The notes beneath the pieces were generated by a model. That model did not search any database. It was not told the origin of the DNA and worked only from the letters and a program-made list of their open reading frames with translations. The position numbers and the translations under genes were made by a program. Below, piece after piece: positions 56,821 through 64,000 of a stretch of 64,000 bases of DNA (position 1 is its first letter; every line of letters starts with the position of its first letter). Origin of the DNA: Brevundimonas sp. M20 (GTDB lineage Bacteria > Pseudomonadota > Alphaproteobacteria > Caulobacterales > Caulobacteraceae); NCBI RefSeq assembly GCF_006547065.1, contig NZ_CP041243.1, positions 945,001 through 1,009,000 of the forward strand, written 5' to 3'.

Positions 56821-58343
56821 CTCGCCTCGGTCTTCATCTGGACGCCACGGAGAAATTCGAGCCGGTCAGGCAGGGTGGCGGTCGCCCGGGCGATAAGCTC
56901 GGAGATTTTCAAGGCCTGACGCTCCACGACGTCGAGGTCGAGCGCGGAGACCTGCGGCGCAACCTTGCGCGGCCAGACGTCCAGCCCGGTCAGGACCGAG
57001 GTCCAGCTGGCCTCGCGGAAGGAATCGTAGTGACTGGGGTCAATCTCGCCACGGGCCCGGAACAGCTCCAGCCGTTCCGCCAGACTGTCCGGAGGCGCGG
57101 TCTCGCGGCAGTGGGCCCAGAGCGCGCCTTCGGTTCGCCCCGCCAGATGGTAGTGCGCGATGATGAAGTCCCGCACCCCGATCCACTCCAGCTCGGTACG
57201 GCGGTTGTATTCGGCGATCAGCGCCGGATCGAACTCCCGATCAGGGAAGAGCTCCAGCAACCGCCCGATGCCGGTCTGGATCAGGTTGATGCTGGTCGAC
57301 TCCAGCGGCTCGAGGAAGCCCGACGCCAGCCCCAGAGCGACCACATTGCCCTTCCACGCCGCGCGGCGGCGACCGGTTACGAAACGCAGCCGGTTCGGTT
57401 CAGCCTCGGCCGGGGCCTCAAGCCCGTTCACAAGTTCATCGAGCGCGTCGTCGTCATTGATGAAGGCGCTCGAATAGACGTAGCCGTTGCCCACCCGATG
57501 TTGCAGCGGAATGCGCCAGCACCAGCCCGCCGAGGCGGCGCGGGCGGTCGTGTAGAGGTCTGGCGGACGACTGGCGGAGGTCGGCAGGGCGATGGCCCGA
57601 TCACACGGAAGCCAACGGCTCCAGTCCTCATAGCCTGCCTGCAACGCACCCTCGATCAGCAGGCCGCGGAAGCCAGAGCAGTCGATGAACAGATCGGCTT
57701 CTAGGCGCCGCCCGTCCTCCAGCCGGATCGCCTGCACCCGTCCGTCGGCGGCCTCGACATCGCTGATCCGTCCCTCCACCCGCGCGACACCAGCGGTCTG
57801 GGCCAAGGCGGACAGACGCTTGGCGAACAGTCCCGCGTCGAAATGATAGGCGTAGGAATAGGCGGACAGGATGGAGCGGGGATCGGAAACTGGCGGGCCG
57901 AATCGTCCGCTTTCGGCCATCACTGCGGGGACGGACCAGGGATCAAGACTGGACAGGCGGCCCTCCGCCTTCAGCCTGAACAGGTGCTGCCGGTAGGGCT
58001 GGCCCTGAACGTCCGGTCCATGGTCGCCGAAGCCGTGGAAATAGCGGGAGCCGCTCCCCATCCAATCGTGGAAGGCGATACCCAGTTTCGGCGTCGCCCC
58101 CGTGCTGGCCATGAAGTCGGCTTCGTCCAGACCAATGGAGCGGTTGAACTGCCGTATCGGGGGGATGGTGGCCTCGCCGACGCCGACGGTGCCGATCGCA
58201 TCGGACTCGACCAGACGGATGACCGGCCTGCCCGGTTCAGGCAGGTCGCCGAAAGCGCGGGACAGGGCCGCCGCCGCCATCCAGCCTGCGGTGCCCCCAC
58301 CGACGATGAGAACGCTCGTGATGCGGGGATCGGTATCGCCCAT
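56817..58343 (-). CDS. Flavin-dependent tryptophan-halogenase family protein, copy 2
   Basis: A 508-residue paralog of copy 1, with FAD motif GGGTAGWM (about 15-22), K86 (PKLGIAF), WCWRIP near 272 and GFLEPLESTSINLIQTGI. CDRAIALP and NGYVYSS are shared by both copies. It is the first gene of the pair, 75 bp from a LacI-type operator, and divergent from the TonB receptor gene, so xylose-linked control is likely. Similar halogenase-TonB receptor pairs are known in Xanthomonas and Caulobacter relatives. Their function there is unresolved. Confidence 0.9.
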   Translation of the reverse strand: MGDTDPRITSVLIVGGGTAGWMAAAALSRAFGDLPEPGRPVIRLVESDAIGTVGVGEATIPPIRQFNRSIGLDEADFMASTGATPKLGIAFHDWMGSGSRYFHGFGDHGPDVQGQPYRQHLFRLKAEGRLSSLDPWSVPAVMAESGRFGPPVSDPRSILSAYSYAYHFDAGLFAKRLSALAQTAGVARVEGRISDVEAADGRVQAIRLEDGRRLEADLFIDCSGFRGLLIEGALQAGYEDWSRWLPCDRAIALPTSASRPPDLYTTARAASAGWCWRIPLQHRVGNGYVYSSAFINDDDALDELVNGLEAPAEAEPNRLRFVTGRRRAAWKGNVVALGLASGFLEPLESTSINLIQTGIGRLLELFPDREFDPALIAEYNRRTELEWIGVRDFIIAHYHLAGRTEGALWAHCRETAPPDSLAERLELFRARGEIDPSHYDSFREASWTSVLTGLDVWPRKVAPQVSALDLDVVERQALKISELIARATATLPDRLEFLRGVQMKTEAR

Positions 58344-58418
58344 GTTTCCTCCGGCCAGTCTGACGCCAGCTTCGGGACACTGAACGCCATGGAGACCGCG
58401 TCACGCAAGCCGGAGAAA

Positions 58419-58432
58419 TGGTAGCGCTAACA
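58419..58432. promoter_or_regulatory. Second LacI-type operator, in the halogenase/TonB receptor divergent promoter
   Basis: TGGTAGCGCTAACA differs by one base from the perfect palindrome TGTTAGCGCTAACA in the xylX promoter, and 13 of 14 bases are the same. It lies 75 bp before the halogenase-2 start and 135 bp before the TonB receptor start. On the minus strand TTGAAA (-35-like) lies 9 bp upstream and TACCAT (-10-like) overlaps it, so repression of the halogenase promoter is plausible. The rest of 58344-58567 holds no gene I can support. Confidence 0.8.
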
Positions 58433-58567
58433 GAATTTACTTTTCAACGCGTGAAACTCCGTGCATCCTTGAAATGACGGCGGGGTGTTTCAGGCTCTGT
58501 TTCGTCTCGGGGAGGACCGCGCTCAAGACCGCTAAAGCGGCTGGCGCATGCAGGAAGGACGACAACC

Positions 58568-61513
58568 TTGTCCCATATCAAGCGTAACGGCCGCGCGGCC
58601 CTGCTGTGTGGCGCGTCACTGTTCAGTCTCGTGGCGCTGACGCCCATGAGCGCCCTGGCGCAAACCGCGCCCGCGGCCCAGGATCCGGATGAGGACGCGG
58701 CCCAGCTGGACGAGGTCGTGGTTACCGGCATTCGCGCGCAGCTGCAGAGCGCCCAGTCCATCAAGCAGGATTCCGAAGTGATCGTGGATTCGATCACCGC
58801 GGTGGACATCGGCGCGCTGCCGGACCGTTCCGTGTCCGAGGCGCTGCAACGCGTGTCCGGCGTGACCCTTCAGCGCACCAACGCCGCCCGTGACCCCGCC
58901 CGTCTGGCGGCCGAAGGCGGCGGCGTGTTCGTTCGCGGCCTGTCGTGGGTTCGGTCCGAAACCAACGGGCGCGACATCTTTTCGGCGTCCAACGGCCGTG
59001 GGCTGAGCTTCGAGGATGTCTCGGCCGACCTGCTCGCCGGCGTGGACGTCTACAAGAACGTGGCCGCCAACATGATTGAGGGCGGCATCGCCGGTACGAT
59101 CAACCTGCGCACGCGGGTTCCGTTCGATAACCGCGGCCATCTGCTGGCGGTGAACACCGACTACAACTACGGCGACCTGTCGGAGCGCGGCTTCTGGTCG
59201 GGCAGCATGATCGGGTCGAACCGCTGGGACACCGGCATCGGCGAGATCGGCCTGCTGGCCAACATCAGTGTTTCGAACGTGGGCAACCGCACCGACTCGA
59301 TCTCGGTGGACCGCTATGATCCGGTTGTGCTGGACGCCGGCAACGCTTCGGACGGACGGGTCGCGGGCGACACGGTCTATGTGCCCAAGTATCTGGGCTG
59401 GCGGACCATCGACTGGGAGCAGGAGCGCACCGCGGTCGCTCTGGCGGCGCAGTGGCGTCCGAATGCCGACCTGCTCTTCACCTTCCAGGCTCTCGGATCG
59501 CAGGCGGATGCCTACAATATCGAGCGCGCGCTCGGCACCGAGAGCATTCTCTCACCCAACTCCACCTACCGCTACAATGAAGACGACGTCTTCATTGGCG
59601 GTACTGTTCCCCAAGCCAACTACAACACCGATACGCGTGTCGGCGACGACACCAAGCGGACCGGCGAGGTCTCGGTCGGCTTCCAGTACACGCCGAACTC
59701 GCCATGGTCGGTCACCGGCGACCTGCAGTATGTGAAGTCGACGGCCGAAATCTACTCGATGACGGCCTTCACCCAGCTGGAGAACCGCCCCGATCTGACG
59801 ATCACCATCGACGGCGACCTGCCGACGGTCACCTCCACGGGCGGCACGCCGACCGATCAGTCGACCTACTGGTGGGCGGCGGCGATGGATCACATCGAGG
59901 ACAATGAGGCCGACGAACTCGCCGGTCGTCTGGACGCCACCTACACCTTCGAGAATCCGGATGGATTCTGGAAGTCGGTCGCGATGGGTGTGCGCGGCAC
60001 CGAGAAGAACTACATCAACCGCCAGACCGGCTATAACTGGGGGCTTCTGTCCAACCAGTACTGGGGCAACGGTGGGGGAGCGGTCGTCTATCTGGACGAC
60101 ACCGGCTATCCGGGCGGCACGGTCGATCCGCGCCTGCCGGCTTCGTCCGAGCTGTTCTCGTTCACCAACTTCTTCCGTGGCGACGCGCCGGTTCCGGGCG
60201 TGGCCTGGTTCCCCACCGCGGCGCTGGTCAGCGGCGGCACGGCGAATGCCTATGATATCCTGCGCAACACCCAGAGCTCCGGCTGGGGCTGGACGCCGCT
60301 TTCGGACGACTATGAGAGCTATCGCCTGGGCGGCGGCAACGGCGGCATCACCGAGCTGACCGAGGAAACACAGGCCGGCTATATCTACGCCCGGTTCGGC
60401 GGAGACGAGTCGATGTTCGGTCGGCGCTTCGACGGTAACGTCGGCGTTCGTATCGTGCGGACCAATACGCAAACGAACACCATCACCACCCTGCCGGTGA
60501 TCTCCGGGGCGTGCCCGCCCGTCGGTAACCCGACGGCCGATTGTACGGCCTTCAACCGCGCCGTCGCCTTCTCGACCGGCGGCTCGCTGGACGGCGCGAG
60601 CGTCGATCACAGCTATACGGACGTCCTTCCCAGCCTGAACCTGCGCGTCTTCCTGCGTGATGATCTGCAGGCGCGCTTCGCCGTGTCGCGCGCCATGGTG
60701 CGGCCTGAGATGTACCAGCTGCAGCCGTTCACCAACCTGTCGATCAATTTCGAGGCCGACGGCTACACCCTGGATGACGTCGCGCCCTTCACCGGCGTCG
60801 GCGGCAACCCGGCGCTCGATCCGATCAAGGCGACCAACTACGACCTCAGCCTTGAATGGTATTTCGCTCCGACCGGCAGTGTGACCCTGGCGGTGTTCCA
60901 CAAGGACATCACCGACTACATCTTCACCGGGACCGAGACCCAGTCGTACACCAACGGCGGCGTCACCTACGACTTCCTGATGACGCGCTACGTCAACGGG
61001 GATGAAGGCACTGTCGACGGGTTCGAGCTGGCCTATCAGCAGTTCTTCGATTTCCTGCCGGGCTGGATGGGCGGCTTCGGGGTGCAGGGCAACTTCACCT
61101 TCATCGACAGCAATGGTGGTCGCAACACCAGCCAGAACGTGCTGGATCCCTTGCAGAACACGGCCTCCGCTGACGCCCTGCCGCTCGAAGGCATGTCGCG
61201 CACCAGCTACAACGCGGCCCTGTTGTACGAGCGGTACGGAATCTCCGCCCGACTGGCCTACAACTGGCGTGAAGAATATCTGCTGACCACCTCGGCCGCG
61301 AACGTGAACGCGCCGGTCTGGGCCAGCGACTATGGCCAGCTGGACGGCTCGATCTTCTACAACATCAATGATGATCTGAAGATCGGTCTGCAGTCGACCA
61401 ATATCCTCAACGAACGGACCGTGCTGAAGGTGGGCAACGAGACCCGCAAGCCGCCCTACAACTGGGTGGATACGGATCGTCGCGTCGCGATCGTTCTGCG
61501 CGCCGCCTTCTAG
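58568..61513 (+). CDS. TonB-dependent receptor of the Xanthomonas/Caulobacter type, likely xyloglucan oligosaccharide transporter
   Basis: A 981-residue outer-membrane receptor. The signal peptide ends at ALAQ (about 32). A TonB-box-like DEVVVTG is at about 48-54. The plug includes SITAVDIGALPDRSVSEALQRVSGV, GRGLSFEDVSADLLAGVDVYKN and IEGGIAGTINLRT. The barrel ends with the aromatic VLRAAF. Start is TTG, with AGGAAGGA 8 bp upstream and no better start. GH35 and GH31 genes follow on the same strand, and the operator at 58.4 kb precedes it, so an oligosaccharide from xyloglucan is the likely ligand. Transport needs TonB-ExbBD, not in the window. Confidence 0.93.
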   Translation: MSHIKRNGRAALLCGASLFSLVALTPMSALAQTAPAAQDPDEDAAQLDEVVVTGIRAQLQSAQSIKQDSEVIVDSITAVDIGALPDRSVSEALQRVSGVTLQRTNAARDPARLAAEGGGVFVRGLSWVRSETNGRDIFSASNGRGLSFEDVSADLLAGVDVYKNVAANMIEGGIAGTINLRTRVPFDNRGHLLAVNTDYNYGDLSERGFWSGSMIGSNRWDTGIGEIGLLANISVSNVGNRTDSISVDRYDPVVLDAGNASDGRVAGDTVYVPKYLGWRTIDWEQERTAVALAAQWRPNADLLFTFQALGSQADAYNIERALGTESILSPNSTYRYNEDDVFIGGTVPQANYNTDTRVGDDTKRTGEVSVGFQYTPNSPWSVTGDLQYVKSTAEIYSMTAFTQLENRPDLTITIDGDLPTVTSTGGTPTDQSTYWWAAAMDHIEDNEADELAGRLDATYTFENPDGFWKSVAMGVRGTEKNYINRQTGYNWGLLSNQYWGNGGGAVVYLDDTGYPGGTVDPRLPASSELFSFTNFFRGDAPVPGVAWFPTAALVSGGTANAYDILRNTQSSGWGWTPLSDDYESYRLGGGNGGITELTEETQAGYIYARFGGDESMFGRRFDGNVGVRIVRTNTQTNTITTLPVISGACPPVGNPTADCTAFNRAVAFSTGGSLDGASVDHSYTDVLPSLNLRVFLRDDLQARFAVSRAMVRPEMYQLQPFTNLSINFEADGYTLDDVAPFTGVGGNPALDPIKATNYDLSLEWYFAPTGSVTLAVFHKDITDYIFTGTETQSYTNGGVTYDFLMTRYVNGDEGTVDGFELAYQQFFDFLPGWMGGFGVQGNFTFIDSNGGRNTSQNVLDPLQNTASADALPLEGMSRTSYNAALLYERYGISARLAYNWREEYLLTTSAANVNAPVWASDYGQLDGSIFYNINDDLKIGLQSTNILNERTVLKVGNETRKPPYNWVDTDRRVAIVLRAAF

Positions 61514-61522
61514 GGCGACTGC

Positions 61523-61549
61523 GAGAGAGGGGGCTTCGCCCCCTCTCTC
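61523..61549 (+). terminator. Strong hairpin after TonB receptor gene
   Basis: GAGAGAGGGGG (61523-61533), loop CTTCG, and CCCCCTCTCTC (61539-61549) form a perfect 11-bp stem that starts 9 bp after the stop codon. No T-run follows. It lies 32 bp before the GH35 start, so it may lower downstream transcription or protect the upstream mRNA rather than end it completely. Confidence 0.65.
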
Positions 61550-61581
61550 CTCCCTTCGATTGGTAGACCGGAGAGACTGGG

Positions 61582-63249
61582 GTGAGTTTTGTGAACGCCC
61601 GGCCGCGCGCGCTGGCCTTTCTCGCGGGATGCCTCGCACTGACGATCGGAGCCGCCGCCCAGGGGCAGACGTCGGCGCGGGGCGAGGCCGCGATCCCGCA
61701 TGTGCTGAATCAGGACGGCCGCCATGCCCTGATCGTGGACGGCGCGCCGTTCACCATCCTGGGCGCGCAGGTCAACAACTCCTCCAACTATCCGGCTCCA
61801 CTGGCCGAAGCCTGGCCCGCGGTGAATTTCATCGGAGCCAACACCGTTCAGGTGCCGATCGGCTGGGAGCAGATCGAACCGGTCGAGGGACAGTTTGACT
61901 TCAGCTTCGTCGATCACGTCGTGGCCGAGGCGCGCCGCAACAATGTGCGTCTGGTCCTGCTGTGGTTCGCCACCTGGAAGAACACCGCGCCGAAATACGC
62001 GCCGGCCTGGGTCAAGCTGAACCCCGAGCGCTTCCCGCTGCTGACCCGTCAGGACGGCACGGCGTCCTATGCGATGTCGCCGCACTCACGCACGACGCTT
62101 GAGGCCGACAAACGCGCTTTCGTCGCCCTGATGACCCACCTGCGTCGCATCGACGGCGACCGGCATACGGTGATCATGGTCCAGCCTGAGAACGAGACCG
62201 GCACCTATGGTTCGGTCCGCGACTACGGTCCCGAAGCGCAGGCGCTGTTCGACGGCCCTGTGCCGCAGGCCCTGCTGACGCGTCTTGGCAAGGCGCCCGG
62301 AACCTGGCGTCAGGTTTTCGGTGATGACGCCGACGAGTTCTTTCACGCCTGGGCTATCGGCTCCTACGTCGGCGAGATCGCCGCGGCCGGGAAGGCGGTC
62401 TATCCGCTGCCGATGTATGTCAACGCGGCACTGCGCAATCCCGTCGAGCATCAGGCCCCCGACAGCTATGCCTCCGGCGGGCCGACCTGGAATGTGATCG
62501 AGGTCTGGCAGGCCGCCGCGCCCGCCATCGACTTCCTGTCGCCCGATATCTACGACCGCCCCTCGCGGACCTACGAGGCTCACCTCGACCGCTATGGACG
62601 GGCCGACAATGCGCTGTTCGTGGCCGAGACCGGCAATGACGTGCAGTACGCCCGCTTCCTTTTTTCGGTGCTCGGACGTGGCGGCCTCGGCTACTCGCCG
62701 TTCGGCATCGACTACACCGGCTATGCCAACTATCCGCTCGGCGCTCAGGAAGTCACCGAGGAGACACTGACGCCGTTGCGCGACGTCTATCGGGTCATCG
62801 CCCCCTGGCAGCGGGTCTGGGCCCGCCTGTCGTGGGAAGGCAAGGTGCGCGGGGTGTCCGAGCCGGACGACCGCAGCTCGCAGACGGTCGATCTGGGTGC
62901 GTGGACCGCCACTGTCGGCTATCGCCGCTGGCAGTTCGGTCAGCCCGAATGGACCTGGCTCGGACCGCAGGACGTGGTGCCGGGCACCGAGACGCCCGGT
63001 GGCGGCGCCGTCTTCGCCGAAATCTCGCCCGGTGAGTTCATCGTCACCGGCTATCGCGTCCGCGTCGATTTCAACGCCAAGCCCTCGACCGACGGGAAGC
63101 GCCGAATGGTGCTGCGCATCGAGGAAGGCCATTTCGACGAGCGCCAGAACTGGGTGTTCGAACGCATCTGGAACGGCGACCAGACGGACTACGGCCTGAA
63201 CTTCACCGACCGTCCGCGCCTGCTGCGCGTGGTCACCGCCACCTACTGA
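61582..63249 (+). CDS. GH35 beta-galactosidase, DUF5597 type, exported
   Basis: A 555-residue glycoside hydrolase. The signal peptide is followed by mature sequence from about residue 30. The GH35 acid/base is E205 after N204 (PENETGTYG) and the nucleophile is E349 (FVAETGND). Typical blocks are [22 protein letters not shown] and [11 protein letters not shown]. The C-terminal 150 residues match the DUF5597 domain seen in Cellvibrio Bgl35A, which removes galactose from xyloglucan side chains. It starts with a GTG after GGAGAG. It lies between the TonB receptor and the GH31 gene. Confidence 0.9.
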   Translation: MSFVNARPRALAFLAGCLALTIGAAAQGQTSARGEAAIPHVLNQDGRHALIVDGAPFTILGAQVNNSSNYPAPLAEAWPAVNFIGANTVQVPIGWEQIEPVEGQFDFSFVDHVVAEARRNNVRLVLLWFATWKNTAPKYAPAWVKLNPERFPLLTRQDGTASYAMSPHSRTTLEADKRAFVALMTHLRRIDGDRHTVIMVQPENETGTYGSVRDYGPEAQALFDGPVPQALLTRLGKAPGTWRQVFGDDADEFFHAWAIGSYVGEIAAAGKAVYPLPMYVNAALRNPVEHQAPDSYASGGPTWNVIEVWQAAAPAIDFLSPDIYDRPSRTYEAHLDRYGRADNALFVAETGNDVQYARFLFSVLGRGGLGYSPFGIDYTGYANYPLGAQEVTEETLTPLRDVYRVIAPWQRVWARLSWEGKVRGVSEPDDRSSQTVDLGAWTATVGYRRWQFGQPEWTWLGPQDVVPGTETPGGGAVFAEISPGEFIVTGYRVRVDFNAKPSTDGKRRMVLRIEEGHFDERQNWVFERIWNGDQTDYGLNFTDRPRLLRVVTATY

Positions 63250-63273
63250 CCGACGACGTTACGAGTGTTTGCC

Positions 63274-64000
63274 ATGACCCACGCCCGTCTCCTGAAATCC
63301 GCCGCGATGGCGCTTGTTCTGGCCGCAGCGGCGCCGGTCTGGGCCGTCGCCTCGCCGATGGTGCAGTCGGTCTCGACCGAGCGCGTCCAGCGCCTGCCCG
63401 ACGGCGTCATCGTCGTTCCGTCGAGCGGTGAGGCGAGAGCCGTGCGTCTTCAGGTCTATGGACCGCGCACCATCCGTGTCACCGCCTCGCCCGATGACAG
63501 CTTCGAGGCTCCGGCCAGCCTGATGGTCACGGCCACCCCGCAGACCACCGGCTTCACCGTCGAGCAGCGCGCGGACGTGGTGCTGGTGAAGGCCGCCGAA
63601 GTCACCGCCGAGGTGACGCTGACCACCGGCGCCGTGAGGTTCCTCGATCCTTCGGGGCAGGTGATCCTCGCCGAGCGCGTGAACGGCCGGGAAATCGCCC
63701 CGGTCACCATTGAGGATCAGACGGGTTCGCACCGCTACAACACCGTCCGTCAGGTGTTCGAACCGGGCGCCGATGACGCCTTCTACGGCCTGGGACAGCA
63801 CCAGCAAGGCGTCGCCAACTATCGCGGCCATGACGTTGAACTGGCCCAGCACAACATCGACGTGGGCATTCCCTTCGTCGCCTCGACCGGCGGCTACGGC
63901 CTGCTGTGGGACAACAACTCGATCACCCGTTTCGGTGATCCCCGCGAGTACGGGATGCTGGATCAACGCCTGATCCTCCGCGACGCCACGGGCCGCTTCG
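63274..64000 (+). CDS. GH31 family glycoside hydrolase, N-terminal part (gene continues past window)
   Basis: An open frame of 242 codons from ATG 63274 that is still open at the window end. A signal peptide covers about residues 1-25. The following beta-sandwich region with FYGLGQHQQGVANYRG and PFVASTGGYGLLWDN is the N-terminal domain of GH31, close to alpha-xylosidase such as Cellvibrio Xyl31A. The catalytic domain lies outside the window, so xylosidase versus glucosidase is not decided. It starts 24 bp after GH35, on the same transcript. Confidence 0.85.
   Translation, partial: MTHARLLKSAAMALVLAAAAPVWAVASPMVQSVSTERVQRLPDGVIVVPSSGEARAVRLQVYGPRTIRVTASPDDSFEAPASLMVTATPQTTGFTVEQRADVVLVKAAEVTAEVTLTTGAVRFLDPSGQVILAERVNGREIAPVTIEDQTGSHRYNTVRQVFEPGADDAFYGLGQHQQGVANYRGHDVELAQHNIDVGIPFVASTGGYGLLWDNNSITRFGDPREYGMLDQRLILRDATGRF

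Noticed and set aside
55309..58343. Halogenases as part of a secondary-metabolite cluster
   Set aside because: No NRPS, PKS, indole or tailoring gene is found in 20 kb on either side within the window.

Overview
The window is GC-rich and reads as chromosome of an alphaproteobacterium in the Caulobacterales, most probably a Brevundimonas-like member of the Caulobacteraceae. The reasons are a TipF-type flagellar EAL protein, an oxidative (Weimberg) D-xylose operon with a Caulobacter-type xylX, several TonB receptors of the Xanthomonas/Caulobacter type, and the alphaproteobacterial pmbA-cysQ-DUF4170 and waaA-lpxK gene neighbourhoods. The species call is inference. I saw no transposase, integrase, phage module or CRISPR array.

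Region 1 (1-1.3 kb) is the 3' end of an rRNA operon: partial 23S, 5S, initiator tRNA-Met and a strong terminator. Region 2 (1.5-3.7 kb) is a BlaI/BlaR1-like repressor and M56 protease pair with two operator palindromes in front. Region 3 (3.7-42 kb) is mostly housekeeping. It holds ileS-ribF-MaoC-HAD hydrolase, tipF, an SDR with a LpxL-type acyltransferase, a response regulator, an M23 protein, DUF2093 and xseA. A TonB receptor, purD, a toxin-antitoxin pair, a chemoreceptor and an L,D-transpeptidase-like protein follow. Next come the lipid A/Kdo genes msbA-DUF374-waaA-lpxK, then pmbA-cysQ-DUF4170, MAPEG, M14 peptidase, UbiD, aldo/keto reductase, hydrolase, DUF3297 and M28 peptidase.

Region 4 (42.2-64 kb, past the window end) is a plant-polysaccharide pentose locus beginning just after tRNA-Leu(UAA). 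A LacI-type repressor (XylR-like) precedes xylX-xylB-sugar porter-xylA-xylC-aldose epimerase. xylD lies convergent, in a unit with a second sugar SDR and an IclR regulator, and an SSS sodium/sugar symporter is divergent from that regulator. Together these take D-xylose through xylonolactone, xylonate, 2-keto-3-deoxyxylonate and 2-oxoglutarate semialdehyde to 2-oxoglutarate.

The right end adds two overlapping flavin-dependent 'tryptophan halogenase' genes divergent from a large TonB receptor, which is followed by a GH35 beta-galactosidase and the start of a GH31 enzyme (probably alpha-xylosidase). GH31 + GH35 + TonB receptor is the enzyme set used for xyloglucan side chains in Cellvibrio. The same 14-bp LacI-type palindrome (TGTTAGCGCTAACA, or a near copy) lies in the xylX promoter and in the halogenase/TonB receptor divergent promoter, 15 kb apart. 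This points to one XylR-controlled regulon joining oligosaccharide capture, side-chain trimming and xylose oxidation, with the halogenases as the unexplained part.
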